Shown piece by piece: positions 23,944 to 33,882 of a DNA stretch of 64,000 nucleotides. A program made the position numbers and the translations under genes. The stretch is from Neoroseomonas oryzicola (lineage in GTDB: Bacteria; Pseudomonadota; Alphaproteobacteria; Acetobacterales; Acetobacteraceae). The notes beneath the pieces are model-generated. The model saw only the letters and a list, made by a program, of their open reading frames with translations, ran no database searches and was not told the origin of the DNA. Where the stretch lies: NCBI RefSeq assembly GCF_012163135.1, contig NZ_JAAVUP010000002.1, forward strand, positions 124,001 through 188,000. The letters are read 5' to 3'. Position 1 is the stretch's first letter. Every line of letters starts with the position of its first letter.

Positions 23944-24210
23944 ATGCGGCTGTACCTTGCCGCACTCGGCGCCGGCCTTCTGGTCGGCGTCGTCTACAGC
24001 CTGCTGCAGGTCCGTTCGCCCGCGCCGCCGGTGGTGGCGCTGGTGGGCCTGCTCGGCATACTGATCGGCGAGCAGGTCCTGCCCGTCGCGCGCCATCTGA
24101 TCGCAGGCGAAGGCCTGCGGTCGGCGCTGGGCCTTGCCGGCTGCAGAGAACACCTGCTGGGGCGCCTGCCCGGCAGCGCGGCCCGGGGCGAACAGGCGCC
24201 GCCTTCGTGA
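23944..24210 (+). CDS. XapX domain membrane protein
   Basis: This 88-residue protein has two hydrophobic segments. The conserved segment GVVYSLLQVRSPAPPVVALV followed by GLLGILIGEQ is the XapX (DUF1427) signature. The C-terminal 35 residues are Gly/Ala-rich and probably cytoplasmic. It sits 6 bp after the chloroperoxidase-like gene and 14 bp before the amidohydrolase. XapX proteins recur in such hydrolase clusters, but their role is unknown. Confidence 0.87.
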   Translation: MRLYLAALGAGLLVGVVYSLLQVRSPAPPVVALVGLLGILIGEQVLPVARHLIAGEGLRSALGLAGCREHLLGRLPGSAARGEQAPPS

Positions 24211-24224
24211 CGGGAGCATCGCCG

Positions 24225-26078
24225 ATGCCCGAGACCGCCGACCTGATCCTGCACAATGGCCGCATCACGACGCTGGACCGCGCCCATCCGGAGGCCGAGG
24301 CCATCGCCATCCGCGACGGCCGCGTGCAGGCCGTGGGCCAGGCGGCGGACATCATGCCCCTCGCGGGCCCGGACACGCGGCTGATCGATGCGGGCGGACG
24401 CCGCGTCATTCCCGGCCTGATCGACAGCCACATGCACGTCATCCGCGGCGGGCTGAACTACAACATGGAGTTGCGCTGGGACGGGGTGCGATCGCTGGCC
24501 CAGGCGATGGCGATGCTGAAGGCGCAGGTCGCCATCACCCCGCCGCCGCAATGGGTGCGCGTGGTCGGCGGCTTCACCGAGCACCAGTTCGCCGAGAAGC
24601 GCCTGCCCACCCTCGACGAGATCAACGCCATCGCGCCGGACACGCCGGTCTTCATCCTGCACCTGTATGACCGCGCGCTGCTGAACGCCGCGGGGCTGCG
24701 TGCCGTGGGCTACACGCGCGACACGCCGAGCCCGCCGGGCGCCGAGATCCAGCGCGATCCCGCCGGCACCCCGACTGGGCTGCTGGTGGCGCGGCCCAAT
24801 GCGGGGCTGCTCTACGCGACGCTCGCCAAGGGGCCGCGGCTGCCGCCCGAATACCAGAAGAACTCCACGCGGCATTTCATGCGGGAGGTGAACCGGCTCG
24901 GCGTCACCGGCGTCATCGATGCCGGCGGCGGGTTCCAGAACTATCCCGACGACTACGCGATCATCGAGGACCTGCACCGCGAAGGCGACCTCACGGTCCG
25001 CATCGCCTACAACCTGTTCACCCAGACGCCGAAGGGCGAGCGCGAGGATTTCGCGCGCTGGACCGGCATGGTCGCGCCGGGCCAGGGGGACGATCTCTAC
25101 CGCCACAACGGCGCGGGGGAGATGCTGGTCTTCTCCGCCGCCGATTTCGAGGATTTCCGCGAGCCGCGCCCCGACCTTCCGGCCGCGATGGAGACGGACC
25201 TCAAGGCGGTGGTGCGCCTGCTGGCCGAGAAGCGCTGGCCCTTCCGGATGCACGCGACCTATGACGAGACGATCTCCCGCGCGCTGGATGTCTTCGAGGA
25301 GGTGGACCGCGAGGTCGGCTTCGATGGGCTGCGCTGGTTCTTCGACCATGCCGAGACCATCAGCCCGCGCAGCATCGAGCGCGTGAAGCGGCTGAACGGC
25401 GGCATCGCCGTGCAGCACCGCATGGTCTACCAGGGCGAGGATTTCGTCGCGCGCTACGGCGCCGCCGCCGCCGAACAGACACCGCCGATCGCGCGCATGC
25501 TGGAGGCCGGCATACCGGTCGGCGGCGGCACGGATGCGACGCGCGTCGCGAGCTACAATCCGTGGGTCGCGCTGTGGTGGCTGGTCTCCGGCAAGTCGAT
25601 CGGCGGGCTGCGCATGACGCGTCCCGACCGGCGGCTGGACCGCGAGGCGGCGCTGCGCCTCTGGACCGAGGGCTCCGCCTGGTTCTCGGGCGAGCAGGCG
25701 GTCAAGGGTCGGTTGGCGCCCGGGCAGCTCGCGGATCTCGCGGTGCTCGGCGCCGACTACTTCGCGGTGCCGGAGGACGAGATCCAGGACATCGCCGCGG
25801 TGCTGACGATCCTCGGCGGCCGCGTCGTGCACGGGGTGGAGGAATTCGCGCCGCTCGCCCCGCCGCTGCCGCCGGCGATGCCGGACTGGTCGCCGGTGCG
25901 CCGCTTCGGCGGCTACCAGTCCCGCCTGCGCGCCGAGGCCGCGATCGCCGAGGCCTGCGCCTGCGCGACCGCCTGCGGGGTCCATGGCCATGCGCATGCC
26001 TGGGCGCGGCTCGAGGCGCCGGTGCGCGACCAGAAGGGTTTCTGGGGCGCACTCGGCTGCTCCTGCTGGGCCTTCTGA
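24225..26078 (+). CDS. Amidohydrolase family 3 protein (YtcJ-like)
   Basis: This 617-residue metal-dependent hydrolase has the N-terminal beta sandwich LILHNGRITTLDRAHPEAEA, metal ligands in GLIDSHMHV, later FRMHATYDETI and WFFDHAETI, and Asp in VGGGTDATRV. The closing strand LADLAVLGADYFAVPEDEI is typical of the YtcJ group. Beyond about residue 560 it has an extra Cys/His-rich tail (AEACACATACGVHGHAHAW, then ALGCSCWAF) that the family does not need and that could bind metal. Its stop overlaps the MFS start (TGATG). The substrate is unknown; amide or imide hydrolysis is likely. Confidence 0.92.
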   Translation: MPETADLILHNGRITTLDRAHPEAEAIAIRDGRVQAVGQAADIMPLAGPDTRLIDAGGRRVIPGLIDSHMHVIRGGLNYNMELRWDGVRSLAQAMAMLKAQVAITPPPQWVRVVGGFTEHQFAEKRLPTLDEINAIAPDTPVFILHLYDRALLNAAGLRAVGYTRDTPSPPGAEIQRDPAGTPTGLLVARPNAGLLYATLAKGPRLPPEYQKNSTRHFMREVNRLGVTGVIDAGGGFQNYPDDYAIIEDLHREGDLTVRIAYNLFTQTPKGEREDFARWTGMVAPGQGDDLYRHNGAGEMLVFSAADFEDFREPRPDLPAAMETDLKAVVRLLAEKRWPFRMHATYDETISRALDVFEEVDREVGFDGLRWFFDHAETISPRSIERVKRLNGGIAVQHRMVYQGEDFVARYGAAAAEQTPPIARMLEAGIPVGGGTDATRVASYNPWVALWWLVSGKSIGGLRMTRPDRRLDREAALRLWTEGSAWFSGEQAVKGRLAPGQLADLAVLGADYFAVPEDEIQDIAAVLTILGGRVVHGVEEFAPLAPPLPPAMPDWSPVRRFGGYQSRLRAEAAIAEACACATACGVHGHAHAWARLEAPVRDQKGFWGALGCSCWAF

Positions 26079-27664
26079 TGACGGACAGCGCCCTCGCGCC
26101 GCTGCGCCATCGCGTCTTCGCCGTGCTGTGGACGGCGACGGTGCTGGGCAACATCGGCACCTGGATGCGCGATGTCGGGTCCGGCTGGCTGATGACGTCG
26201 CTGGCACCGTCGCCGGTCATGGTCGCCCTGGTGCAGGCGGCGGGCACGCTGCCGGTCTTCGTGCTGGCGCTGCCGGCGGGCGCGCTCGCGGACCTGCTCG
26301 ACCGGCGGAAGCTGCTGATCGCGGCGCAGTGCAGCCTGGGCGTGGTGTCGCTTGCGCTGGCGCTGTGCACCGCGACCGGGATCATGACGCCGTGGCTGCT
26401 GCTCGTGCTCGTGCTCGCCGGCGGCGTGGGGGCGGCGCTGGCGGCGCCGGCCTGGCAATCCTCGGTGCCCGAGATGGTGCCGCGTGCCGATCTGCGCGCC
26501 GCGGTCGCGCTCAGTTCCATGGGCGTGAACGTCAGCCGCGCCATCGGGCCTGCACTGGGCGGGCTGCTGGTCGCGACGCTGGGGGTGACGGCGACCTACC
26601 TCGCCGACGCGCTGAGCTACGTGCCGGTGATCGCGGCGCTGCTCTGGTGGAAGCGCGTCGCACCCGACGCCGATGGCCCGCGCGAGACGCTGCCCGGCGC
26701 GATGCGCGCTGGCCTGCGCTATGCGCTGCATGCGCGCGGCCTCCAGCGCGTGCTGCTGCGGGCGGTGGTGTTCTTCGCGCTCGGCGCCGCGCATTGGGCG
26801 CTGCTGCCGCTGCTGGCGCGGCATGCGCTGGGCGGTGGACCTGGGCTCTATGGCTTCATGCTGGCAGGAATCGGCGCCGGTGCGGTGGGCGGGGCGCTGG
26901 CCCTGCCCTGGCTGCGCCAGCGCTTCGGCGGCACCGAGGGCCTCATGCTGGTCGGCGCGCTCGCGAACGCGGCGGCGCAGACCGGGCTGGCGCTGGCGCC
27001 GAGCGGAGGCGTCGCCGTCGTTTTCTGCATCGTCGCCGGCGTGGCCTGGATCGCGGTGCTGACCACGCTCAATGCGGCGACGCAGGCGGTGTTGCCGAAC
27101 TGGGTGCGTGGGCGGGGCCTTGCGGTCTACCTGACGGTTTTTTCAGGGGCGATGGTGCTGGGCAGCCTGTCCTGGGGCCAGGTCGCGTCCTGGATCGGTA
27201 TCGGCGGTGCATTGCTGGCGGCCGCGGCGGGTGGGACGGCGGCCGCGCTGCTCGGGCGTGCGCTGCCGCTGCCGGCGGGCGAGGAACTACTCGATCCGTC
27301 CCGCCACTGGCCCGACCCGGATTCAACGCATGCGACCGACCACGCGCATGGGCCCGTGGCGGTGCAGGTCGAATACCGCGTTGCGCCGGAGCGGCAGGCC
27401 GCCTTCCGCCGCGCCATCGCGCCGCTCGGCGCCATACGCCGGCGCGACGGGGCAACGGCCTGGGCCGTCTTCACCGATGCCGCCGACCCGGCGCGCGTCG
27501 TCGAATGGTTCACGCTGACCGACTGGGCGGAGCACCTGCGCCAGCATGGACGTGTGACGATGGCCGACCGCACGGTGCAGCAGGCGGTGAACGCGCTGCA
27601 TGAAGGCGCGGATCCGCCGCGGGTGACGCATCTGCTCGGTCTGGCGGCGCGCCGGGGGGGCTGA
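26078..27664 (+). CDS. MFS_3-type exporter with C-terminal soluble domain
   Basis: The 528-residue protein starts in a TGATG overlap with the amidohydrolase. The first 400 residues are an MFS_3 (EntS-like) permease with 10-12 segments; the signature includes RDVGSGWLMTSLAPSPVMVA and GALADLLDRRKLL. The last 110 residues (VAVQVEYRVAPERQAAFRRA, EWFTLTDWAEHLRQHGRV) form a soluble alpha/beta domain resembling the ABM monooxygenase-like fold that some MFS_3 proteins carry. It is the last gene of the run and probably exports a substrate or product handled by the hydrolases. Confidence 0.9.
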   Translation: MTDSALAPLRHRVFAVLWTATVLGNIGTWMRDVGSGWLMTSLAPSPVMVALVQAAGTLPVFVLALPAGALADLLDRRKLLIAAQCSLGVVSLALALCTATGIMTPWLLLVLVLAGGVGAALAAPAWQSSVPEMVPRADLRAAVALSSMGVNVSRAIGPALGGLLVATLGVTATYLADALSYVPVIAALLWWKRVAPDADGPRETLPGAMRAGLRYALHARGLQRVLLRAVVFFALGAAHWALLPLLARHALGGGPGLYGFMLAGIGAGAVGGALALPWLRQRFGGTEGLMLVGALANAAAQTGLALAPSGGVAVVFCIVAGVAWIAVLTTLNAATQAVLPNWVRGRGLAVYLTVFSGAMVLGSLSWGQVASWIGIGGALLAAAAGGTAAALLGRALPLPAGEELLDPSRHWPDPDSTHATDHAHGPVAVQVEYRVAPERQAAFRRAIAPLGAIRRRDGATAWAVFTDAADPARVVEWFTLTDWAEHLRQHGRVTMADRTVQQAVNALHEGADPPRVTHLLGLAARRGG

Positions 27665-27784
27665 CCGGCGAGGCGCCTCGCCGGATCTGCTCGACAACGC
27701 GATGAAGCGCGGGCTGTTGCCCGGGCGGGACGCATCTCGACGCGCTGGGCTTCCGGGGCGCGCGCCAGGCCGTGGCGGCCGTGC

Positions 27785-28795
27785 TCACTCGATCCCGGGG
27801 GGCGCCGAGGACCGCCGGATGACGAGCTCGATCGGCAGCTCCGTGAGCTGCGTCGCGTCGCGCCCCGCGAGGCGGTCCAGCACGCGTTGCGCCGCCGCAG
27901 CGCCGATGCGCGCGGTCGGAACATGGACGGTCGTCAGCGGCGGGGAGAGGTGCGCGGCCATCTCGAGGTTGTCGATGCCGACGACCGAGAGGTCCCCGGG
28001 CACGGCCAGGCCGCGCGACTGCGCCTCGATAAGGCAGCCCACGGCAAGCTGGTCGATGCCGCAGACGATGGCGGTCGGCGGCTCGGCGAGGGAGAGCAGC
28101 GCGGAGCAGCCGCTGCGGCCGCCGGCGAGGGTGAAGTCCTGCTCGCTCACGCGCCATTCCGGCAGGTCGAGCCCGCGCGCCGCGAGCGCCTCGCGCACGC
28201 CTGCGAGTCTTCCGCGTTGCCGGTCGTTGAAGCGCGTCGCGCCGCAGACCACGCCGAGCCGCGTGTGGCCGAGATCGAGGAGGTGATCGGCCGCCAACCG
28301 GCCGGCCGCATGGTTGTCCACGACCACCGCATCGAACCGCGGATCGCCGCACCAGGTCAGCACCACCGGAACGCCGGCGCCTTCGAGCAGCGTCCAGGAG
28401 TCCGCCGGACGCTGCGCGCCGACAAGGACGAGCCCGTCCACCCCGCGGGCGAGCAGGCCGCGGATCACCGCCGCTTCGGTGTCGGGGTGGAAGTCCGAGG
28501 ACGCGACCAGGAGGTGGCGCCCCGCTTCGGCGAGCGTCACCTGCATGGCCTGCAGGCAGCGCGAGAAGATGGCGTTGTCGAGCGTGGGGACCACGGCCGC
28601 GACGCCCGCGTCCCCGACGGCGCGCGCCCCGGCGCCGGGTGCGGCGCCGCCGAGCCGCGCGACCGCGGCGCGCACGCGGTCGCGGGTTTCCGGGCTGACG
28701 ATCGAGGGCTGGGAGAGCGTGCGCGACGCCGTGGCGAGCGACACGCCCGCTGCCGCGGCGATGTCGGCCAGCCTGGGACGGGTTCGACGCTTCAT
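27785..28795 (-). CDS. LacI-family transcription regulator
   Basis: This 336-residue protein has a LacI helix-turn-helix at the N-terminus (RLADIAAAAGVSLATASRTL, then SPETRDRVRAAVARLG). A periplasmic-binding-protein-like sensor follows, with VAAVVPTLDNAIFSRCLQAM, VVVDNHAAGRLAADHLLDLG and DLSVVGIDNLEMAAHLSPPL. The reading frame extends far upstream, but ATG 28795 gives the normal LacI length. It is divergent from the ABC importer operon and probably represses it in the absence of the transported compound or a derivative. Candidate operators lie in the shared promoter region. Confidence 0.94.
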   Translation of the reverse strand: MKRRTRPRLADIAAAAGVSLATASRTLSQPSIVSPETRDRVRAAVARLGGAAPGAGARAVGDAGVAAVVPTLDNAIFSRCLQAMQVTLAEAGRHLLVASSDFHPDTEAAVIRGLLARGVDGLVLVGAQRPADSWTLLEGAGVPVVLTWCGDPRFDAVVVDNHAAGRLAADHLLDLGHTRLGVVCGATRFNDRQRGRLAGVREALAARGLDLPEWRVSEQDFTLAGGRSGCSALLSLAEPPTAIVCGIDQLAVGCLIEAQSRGLAVPGDLSVVGIDNLEMAAHLSPPLTTVHVPTARIGAAAAQRVLDRLAGRDATQLTELPIELVIRRSSAPPGIE

Positions 28796-28815
28796 CGGGG
28801 CATCGTGACGCGTGA

Positions 28816-28829
28816 TGAAAATTTTTTCA
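28816..28829. promoter_or_regulatory. Candidate LacI-family operator 1
   Basis: TGAAAA-tt-TTTTCA is an inverted repeat of 6-bp arms, 20 bp upstream of the lacI-type gene start. It lies in a short AT-rich patch in otherwise GC-rich DNA. Confidence 0.45.
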
Positions 28830-28882
28830 ATCCGCAAGCTGATCTTTGAGCGATGATTCCGTTTGACAGCCCCAATGCACGG

Positions 28883-28896
28883 TGAAAGCGTTATGA
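28883..28896. promoter_or_regulatory. Candidate LacI-family operator 2
   Basis: TGAAAGCGTTATGA is close to the LacI/CcpA-family consensus TGNAANCGNTNNCA, with the central CG. It lies 26 bp before the first permease gene and about 67 bp from operator 1, which fits looping or divergent repression. Confidence 0.55.
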
Positions 28897-28921
28897 AAAT
28901 ATTTCTGGGAGAAGCGTTCCG

Positions 28922-29731
28922 TTGCCGACCGAGGCACGCAGTTCGGGCTGGGGCTTTGCCGTCCCTCGGCGTGCCGTCGTCGGGCTCGCGACGGTGGGCG
29001 GGGCGCTGCTCCTCTGGTGGCTCGCCACCAGCGGCCTGCGTCTGCTGAACCCGCTGCGACTGCCCAGCCCGCAGGAGGTCTGGGCCGCCTTCAGCCAGAT
29101 CAGCACCGGCCAGGGCTATGGCGGCGCGACGCTCTGGCAGCATGCGCTGCACTCGCTCTGGCTGGTCGCCAAGGGGTTCGCCGTCGCCGTCGCCACCGGC
29201 ATCCCGCTCGGCCTGCTGATGGGCTGGAGCCGCCGGGCCGAGGCGCTGATCAACCCGATCTTCCTGCTGCTGCGCCCGATCCCGGCCCTCGCCTGGATCC
29301 CGCTCGCGATCGTCTGGTTCGGCCTCGGCGACACCGGCAAGGTCTTCGTGATCTGGCTGACGGCGTTCGTTCCCTCGGTCATCAACGCCTTCACCGGGGT
29401 CCGCGGCGTCGATCCGGTGCTGATCGCCGCGGCGCGCACGCAGGGCGCGTCGACCGCGCAGGTGATCCGCCACGTGGTGGTCCCGGGTGCGATGCCGATG
29501 ATCTTCACCGGCCTGCGCCTGTCGCTGCAGGCGAGCTGGACGACGCTGGTGGCGGCCGAACTCGTCGGCGCCTTCTTCGGGCTCGGCCGTGTCCTGAACG
29601 TCGCCGGGCAGGACATCTTTCCCGGGATGATCCTGGTGGGCATGGCCGCCGTCGCGGCCTGCGGCGCGGCGACGACCTGGCTGCTCGGCCGCGCCGAGCG
29701 CCGCGTCGTCAACTGGCGCCCGGCGGTCTGA
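28922..29731 (+). CDS. ABC transporter permease (nitrate/sulfonate/taurine type)
   Basis: This 269-residue membrane protein of the SsuC/TauC family has six hydrophobic segments. The EAA loop is in VLIAAARTQGASTAQVIRHV followed by VVPGAMPMIFTGLRL. The start is TTG 28922, 8 bases after GGGAGA; no better start exists upstream. A second permease gene follows after 13 bp, so the importer is heterodimeric. It belongs to an operon with an ATPase, a binding protein and four enzymes, which together suggest uptake of an organosulfonate. Confidence 0.9.
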   Translation: MPTEARSSGWGFAVPRRAVVGLATVGGALLLWWLATSGLRLLNPLRLPSPQEVWAAFSQISTGQGYGGATLWQHALHSLWLVAKGFAVAVATGIPLGLLMGWSRRAEALINPIFLLLRPIPALAWIPLAIVWFGLGDTGKVFVIWLTAFVPSVINAFTGVRGVDPVLIAAARTQGASTAQVIRHVVVPGAMPMIFTGLRLSLQASWTTLVAAELVGAFFGLGRVLNVAGQDIFPGMILVGMAAVAACGAATTWLLGRAERRVVNWRPAV

Positions 29732-29744
29732 GGGAGGCGCGGCG

Positions 29745-30563
29745 ATGGCGAAGCGGCGCGACCGCAACTTCCTCGGGCCCGCGGGCACGTCGCTCGGCCT
29801 CGGCGAGTTCTGGGCCCTGACCGCCGCGGGCTTCGTGCTGTTCTTCGCCGTGTGGGGCGGCGTCGCGGCCTCCGGCTGGCTGCCGCCGAACCTGCTGCCA
29901 TCGCCGCTCGCGGTGTGGGACACGCTGGTACGGCTGTGGAACCAGCCCTTCGCCGGCCACGTCTATGCCGAGCACCTGAGCGCCAGCATCCAGCGCTTCC
30001 TGATGGGCTGGGCGATCGCGGTCGGCATCGGCGTCCCGCTCGGCCTGCTGATGGGCTGGTATCGGCTGCTCGACGAGATCGTGACGCCGCTCTTCGACGC
30101 CATGCGCTTCGTAGCACCTCTGGCCTGGGTGCCGCTCGCCGCCCTGTGGTTCGGCACCGGGATCGGCGGGCCGCTGCTGATCATCTTCGTCGGCTCCTTC
30201 GCCCCCTGCGTGATCAGCGCCTATCGCGGCGCGCGGCTGGTCGAGACGCGGCTGGTCGAAGCGGCGCAGACGCTCGGCGCCTCCTCGCGGCAGGTGATGC
30301 TGCACGTCCTGATCCCCGGAGCGCTGCCGTCCATCATCGCCGGGCTGCGCGTCTCCGCGGGGCTCGGCTGGCAGTCGCTGGTGGGTTCCGAGCTGATCGT
30401 GGTGGGCGCGGGGCTCGGATACCTGATGGTGCAGGGCCAGGGCAACCTGAACACCACCGTCGTGATCGCCGGGATGGTCGGCATCGGCGTCGTGGGCTTC
30501 GCGATCGACGTGCTGCTGCGCGCCGTCGAAGCCGCCTTCAAGCGCAAATGGGGCCAGGCATGA
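29745..30563 (+). CDS. ABC transporter permease, second subunit (SsuC/TauC type)
   Basis: This 272-residue protein has about six membrane segments. The EAA motif is RLVEAAQTLGASSRQVMLHV followed by LIPGALPSIIAGLRV. It resembles the first permease in overall build (GLLMGWYRLLDEIVTPLFDA against GLLMGWSRRAEALINPIFLL), so the pair came from a duplication. The stop overlaps the ATPase start (ATGA). Confidence 0.92.
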   Translation: MAKRRDRNFLGPAGTSLGLGEFWALTAAGFVLFFAVWGGVAASGWLPPNLLPSPLAVWDTLVRLWNQPFAGHVYAEHLSASIQRFLMGWAIAVGIGVPLGLLMGWYRLLDEIVTPLFDAMRFVAPLAWVPLAALWFGTGIGGPLLIIFVGSFAPCVISAYRGARLVETRLVEAAQTLGASSRQVMLHVLIPGALPSIIAGLRVSAGLGWQSLVGSELIVVGAGLGYLMVQGQGNLNTTVVIAGMVGIGVVGFAIDVLLRAVEAAFKRKWGQA

Positions 30564-31393
30564 GCGAGATCGTCTTCGAGGGCGTCACGCGCCGCTTCCC
30601 GCTGCCCCGGGGCGGCGAGTTCCTCGCCATCGACCGCATCGACCTGCGCATCGAGGAGAGGGAATTCGTCGCCATCGTCGGCCCCTCGGGCTGCGGCAAG
30701 ACGACGCTGATGCGCATGGCCGCCGGGCTCGACTTCCCGACCGACGGCCGCGTGCTGGTCGGCGGCAAGGAGGTGACGGGGCCGGGGCCGGAGCGCGCCG
30801 TCGTCTTCCAGCAATTCGCCCTGCTGCCCTGGAAGACCGTGCGGGAGAACATCGGCTTCGGCCTGATGTGCAAGCGCACGCCGAAGGCGGAGGCCGACGC
30901 CGCCATCGCCCGCTATGTCGAGCTGATGGGCCTTTCGGGCCACGAGGACAGCTTCCCGCACCAGCTCTCGGGCGGCATGCAGCAGCGGGTCGCCATCGCA
31001 CGCGCCTATGTCATGCAGCCCGCCGCCCTGTTGATGGACGAGCCCTTCGGCGCGCTGGACGCACAGACCCGCATCGTGATGCAGGAGGAGCTGGTGCGGC
31101 TCGCGCGCCGGAACCCGCGCACGGTCATCTTCATCACCCATGCCGTCGATGAGGCGATCTACCTCGCCGACCGCGTGGTGGTGATGGGCCGCAACCCCGG
31201 CCGCATCATCGAGACGATCGACATCCGCCCGCTGCGCGAGGACGGCGGCTGGGAGGCGATGCCGATCGAGGAGGTGATGGACACGCCGGCCTTCACCCAC
31301 ATGCGCAGCCGCATCTGGAAGCTTCTCAAGGCGCGCGAGCAGGAACGACCGGCCGCGCCTGCACCCATCCCCGCCACCGTGCCGGCCAAGTGA
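30560..31393 (+). CDS. ABC transporter ATP-binding protein (SsuB/TauB type)
   Basis: This 277-residue ATPase has Walker [11 protein letters not shown]-loop [13 protein letters not shown], signature [14 protein letters not shown], Walker [13 protein letters not shown] and H-loop ITHAVDEAI. The C-terminal 40 residues are a Pro/Ala-rich tail after a [14 protein letters not shown] helix. It energises the two permeases upstream. The FGALDAQTR segment is typical of nitrate/sulfonate/taurine importers. Confidence 0.95.
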   Translation: MSEIVFEGVTRRFPLPRGGEFLAIDRIDLRIEEREFVAIVGPSGCGKTTLMRMAAGLDFPTDGRVLVGGKEVTGPGPERAVVFQQFALLPWKTVRENIGFGLMCKRTPKAEADAAIARYVELMGLSGHEDSFPHQLSGGMQQRVAIARAYVMQPAALLMDEPFGALDAQTRIVMQEELVRLARRNPRTVIFITHAVDEAIYLADRVVVMGRNPGRIIETIDIRPLREDGGWEAMPIEEVMDTPAFTHMRSRIWKLLKAREQERPAAPAPIPATVPAK

Positions 31394-31419
31394 ATCAAGA
31401 ACCAGGACAGGAGAGAGGC

Positions 31420-32466
31420 ATGTTCCGAAGGACCCTGCTCGTCGCGGCGCTCGCGGCCGCATCGCTCGCCGCGCCCGCGCCGGCCGAGGCGCAGCAGCTC
31501 ACGCGGCTCAACATCTCGATGCAGCCGGCGCTGTACTCGATGCTGCCGCTGCACCTCGCCACCGAGCAGGGCTGGTGGCGGCAGATGGGCATCGAGCCGA
31601 ACTTCTCCTCCTTCCCCGCCGGCCCGCCGCAGATCGCCGCCGCCGCCGCGGGCACCTGGGACGTGGGCATCACCGGCTCCGCCCCGGGCGTGCTCGGCGC
31701 GGCGCGCTTCAATATCCGCACCATCGCCATCTCGAACGACGAGAGCGCGACCAACGTGCTGATGGCCCGCCGCGACCAGGTCGAGGCGATCCGCGCCAAC
31801 CCGGCCAGCCTGCGCGGCCAGCGCGTGCTGATCACCGTCAACACGACGGTGGACTATGTCCTGCAGAACTGCCTCAACCGCTGGAACATCCCGCGCGCCG
31901 ACCTGCAGGTGGTGAACCTCAACCAGGCGCAGATCCTCTCGGCCTTCTCGACCGGCGAGGGGCGGCTGGCCGGCCTCTGGGCCCCGAACATCTACACGGC
32001 GGAGGAACGGATGAACGCCGTGCCGCTGTGCAGCGGCAAGGACGTCGACGCGATCGTGCCCGGCAACGTCATCGTCCGCGAGGAGTTCCTGCGCGCGAAC
32101 CCCGACATGGTGGCGCGCTACCTCGCCGTGTTCCTGCGCGGCATCGCCTTCATGAAGGCGAACCGCGATCAGACCGTGCAGGCCATGAACCGGTTCTACC
32201 AGGCCGGCGGCGTGACGGTGAGCGAGGCCGCGCTGCGCGCGGAGATCGATCGCCGCCCGATCTTCGACCTCGATGAGCAGATCCAGCTCATGGCGCGCGC
32301 CGGCGGCCCGTCCCAGGCGGATCGCTGGTACGAGGGGCTGAGCGCCTTCCTCGCGCAGGTCGGCACGGTGCAGAACCCGCCGGCGCCCTCGGCCTACCTG
32401 ACGGACGACGTGCTGCGCCGCATCGCGGCGGATGCGCGCCTGCGCGCCTTCGCGCTGGGCCAGTAG
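31420..32466 (+). CDS. ABC transporter substrate-binding protein (NMT1/SsuA-like)
   Basis: This 348-residue periplasmic protein has a clear signal peptide (FRRTLLVAALAAASLAAPAP, cut near AEAQQ). The mature part has YSMLPLHLATEQGWWRQMGI and FPAGPPQIAAAAAGTWDVGI, the fold II pattern of NMT1/THI5 and sulfonate-binding proteins. The preferred start is ATG 31420 after GAGAGAGG; the frame continues to 31390. It follows the ATPase by 26 bp. A GC-rich hairpin separates it from the enzyme genes, which may let it be made in excess. Confidence 0.92.
   Translation: MFRRTLLVAALAAASLAAPAPAEAQQLTRLNISMQPALYSMLPLHLATEQGWWRQMGIEPNFSSFPAGPPQIAAAAAGTWDVGITGSAPGVLGAARFNIRTIAISNDESATNVLMARRDQVEAIRANPASLRGQRVLITVNTTVDYVLQNCLNRWNIPRADLQVVNLNQAQILSAFSTGEGRLAGLWAPNIYTAEERMNAVPLCSGKDVDAIVPGNVIVREEFLRANPDMVARYLAVFLRGIAFMKANRDQTVQAMNRFYQAGGVTVSEAALRAEIDRRPIFDLDEQIQLMARAGGPSQADRWYEGLSAFLAQVGTVQNPPAPSAYLTDDVLRRIAADARLRAFALGQ

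Positions 32467-33881
<1,415 letters not shown>

Positions 33882-33882
<1 letters not shown>

Noticed and set aside
28863..28868. TTGACA as a -35 box for the importer operon
   Set aside because: The nearest -10-like sequence (TATGAA at 28894) is about 25 bp away, too far for a sigma-70 promoter.
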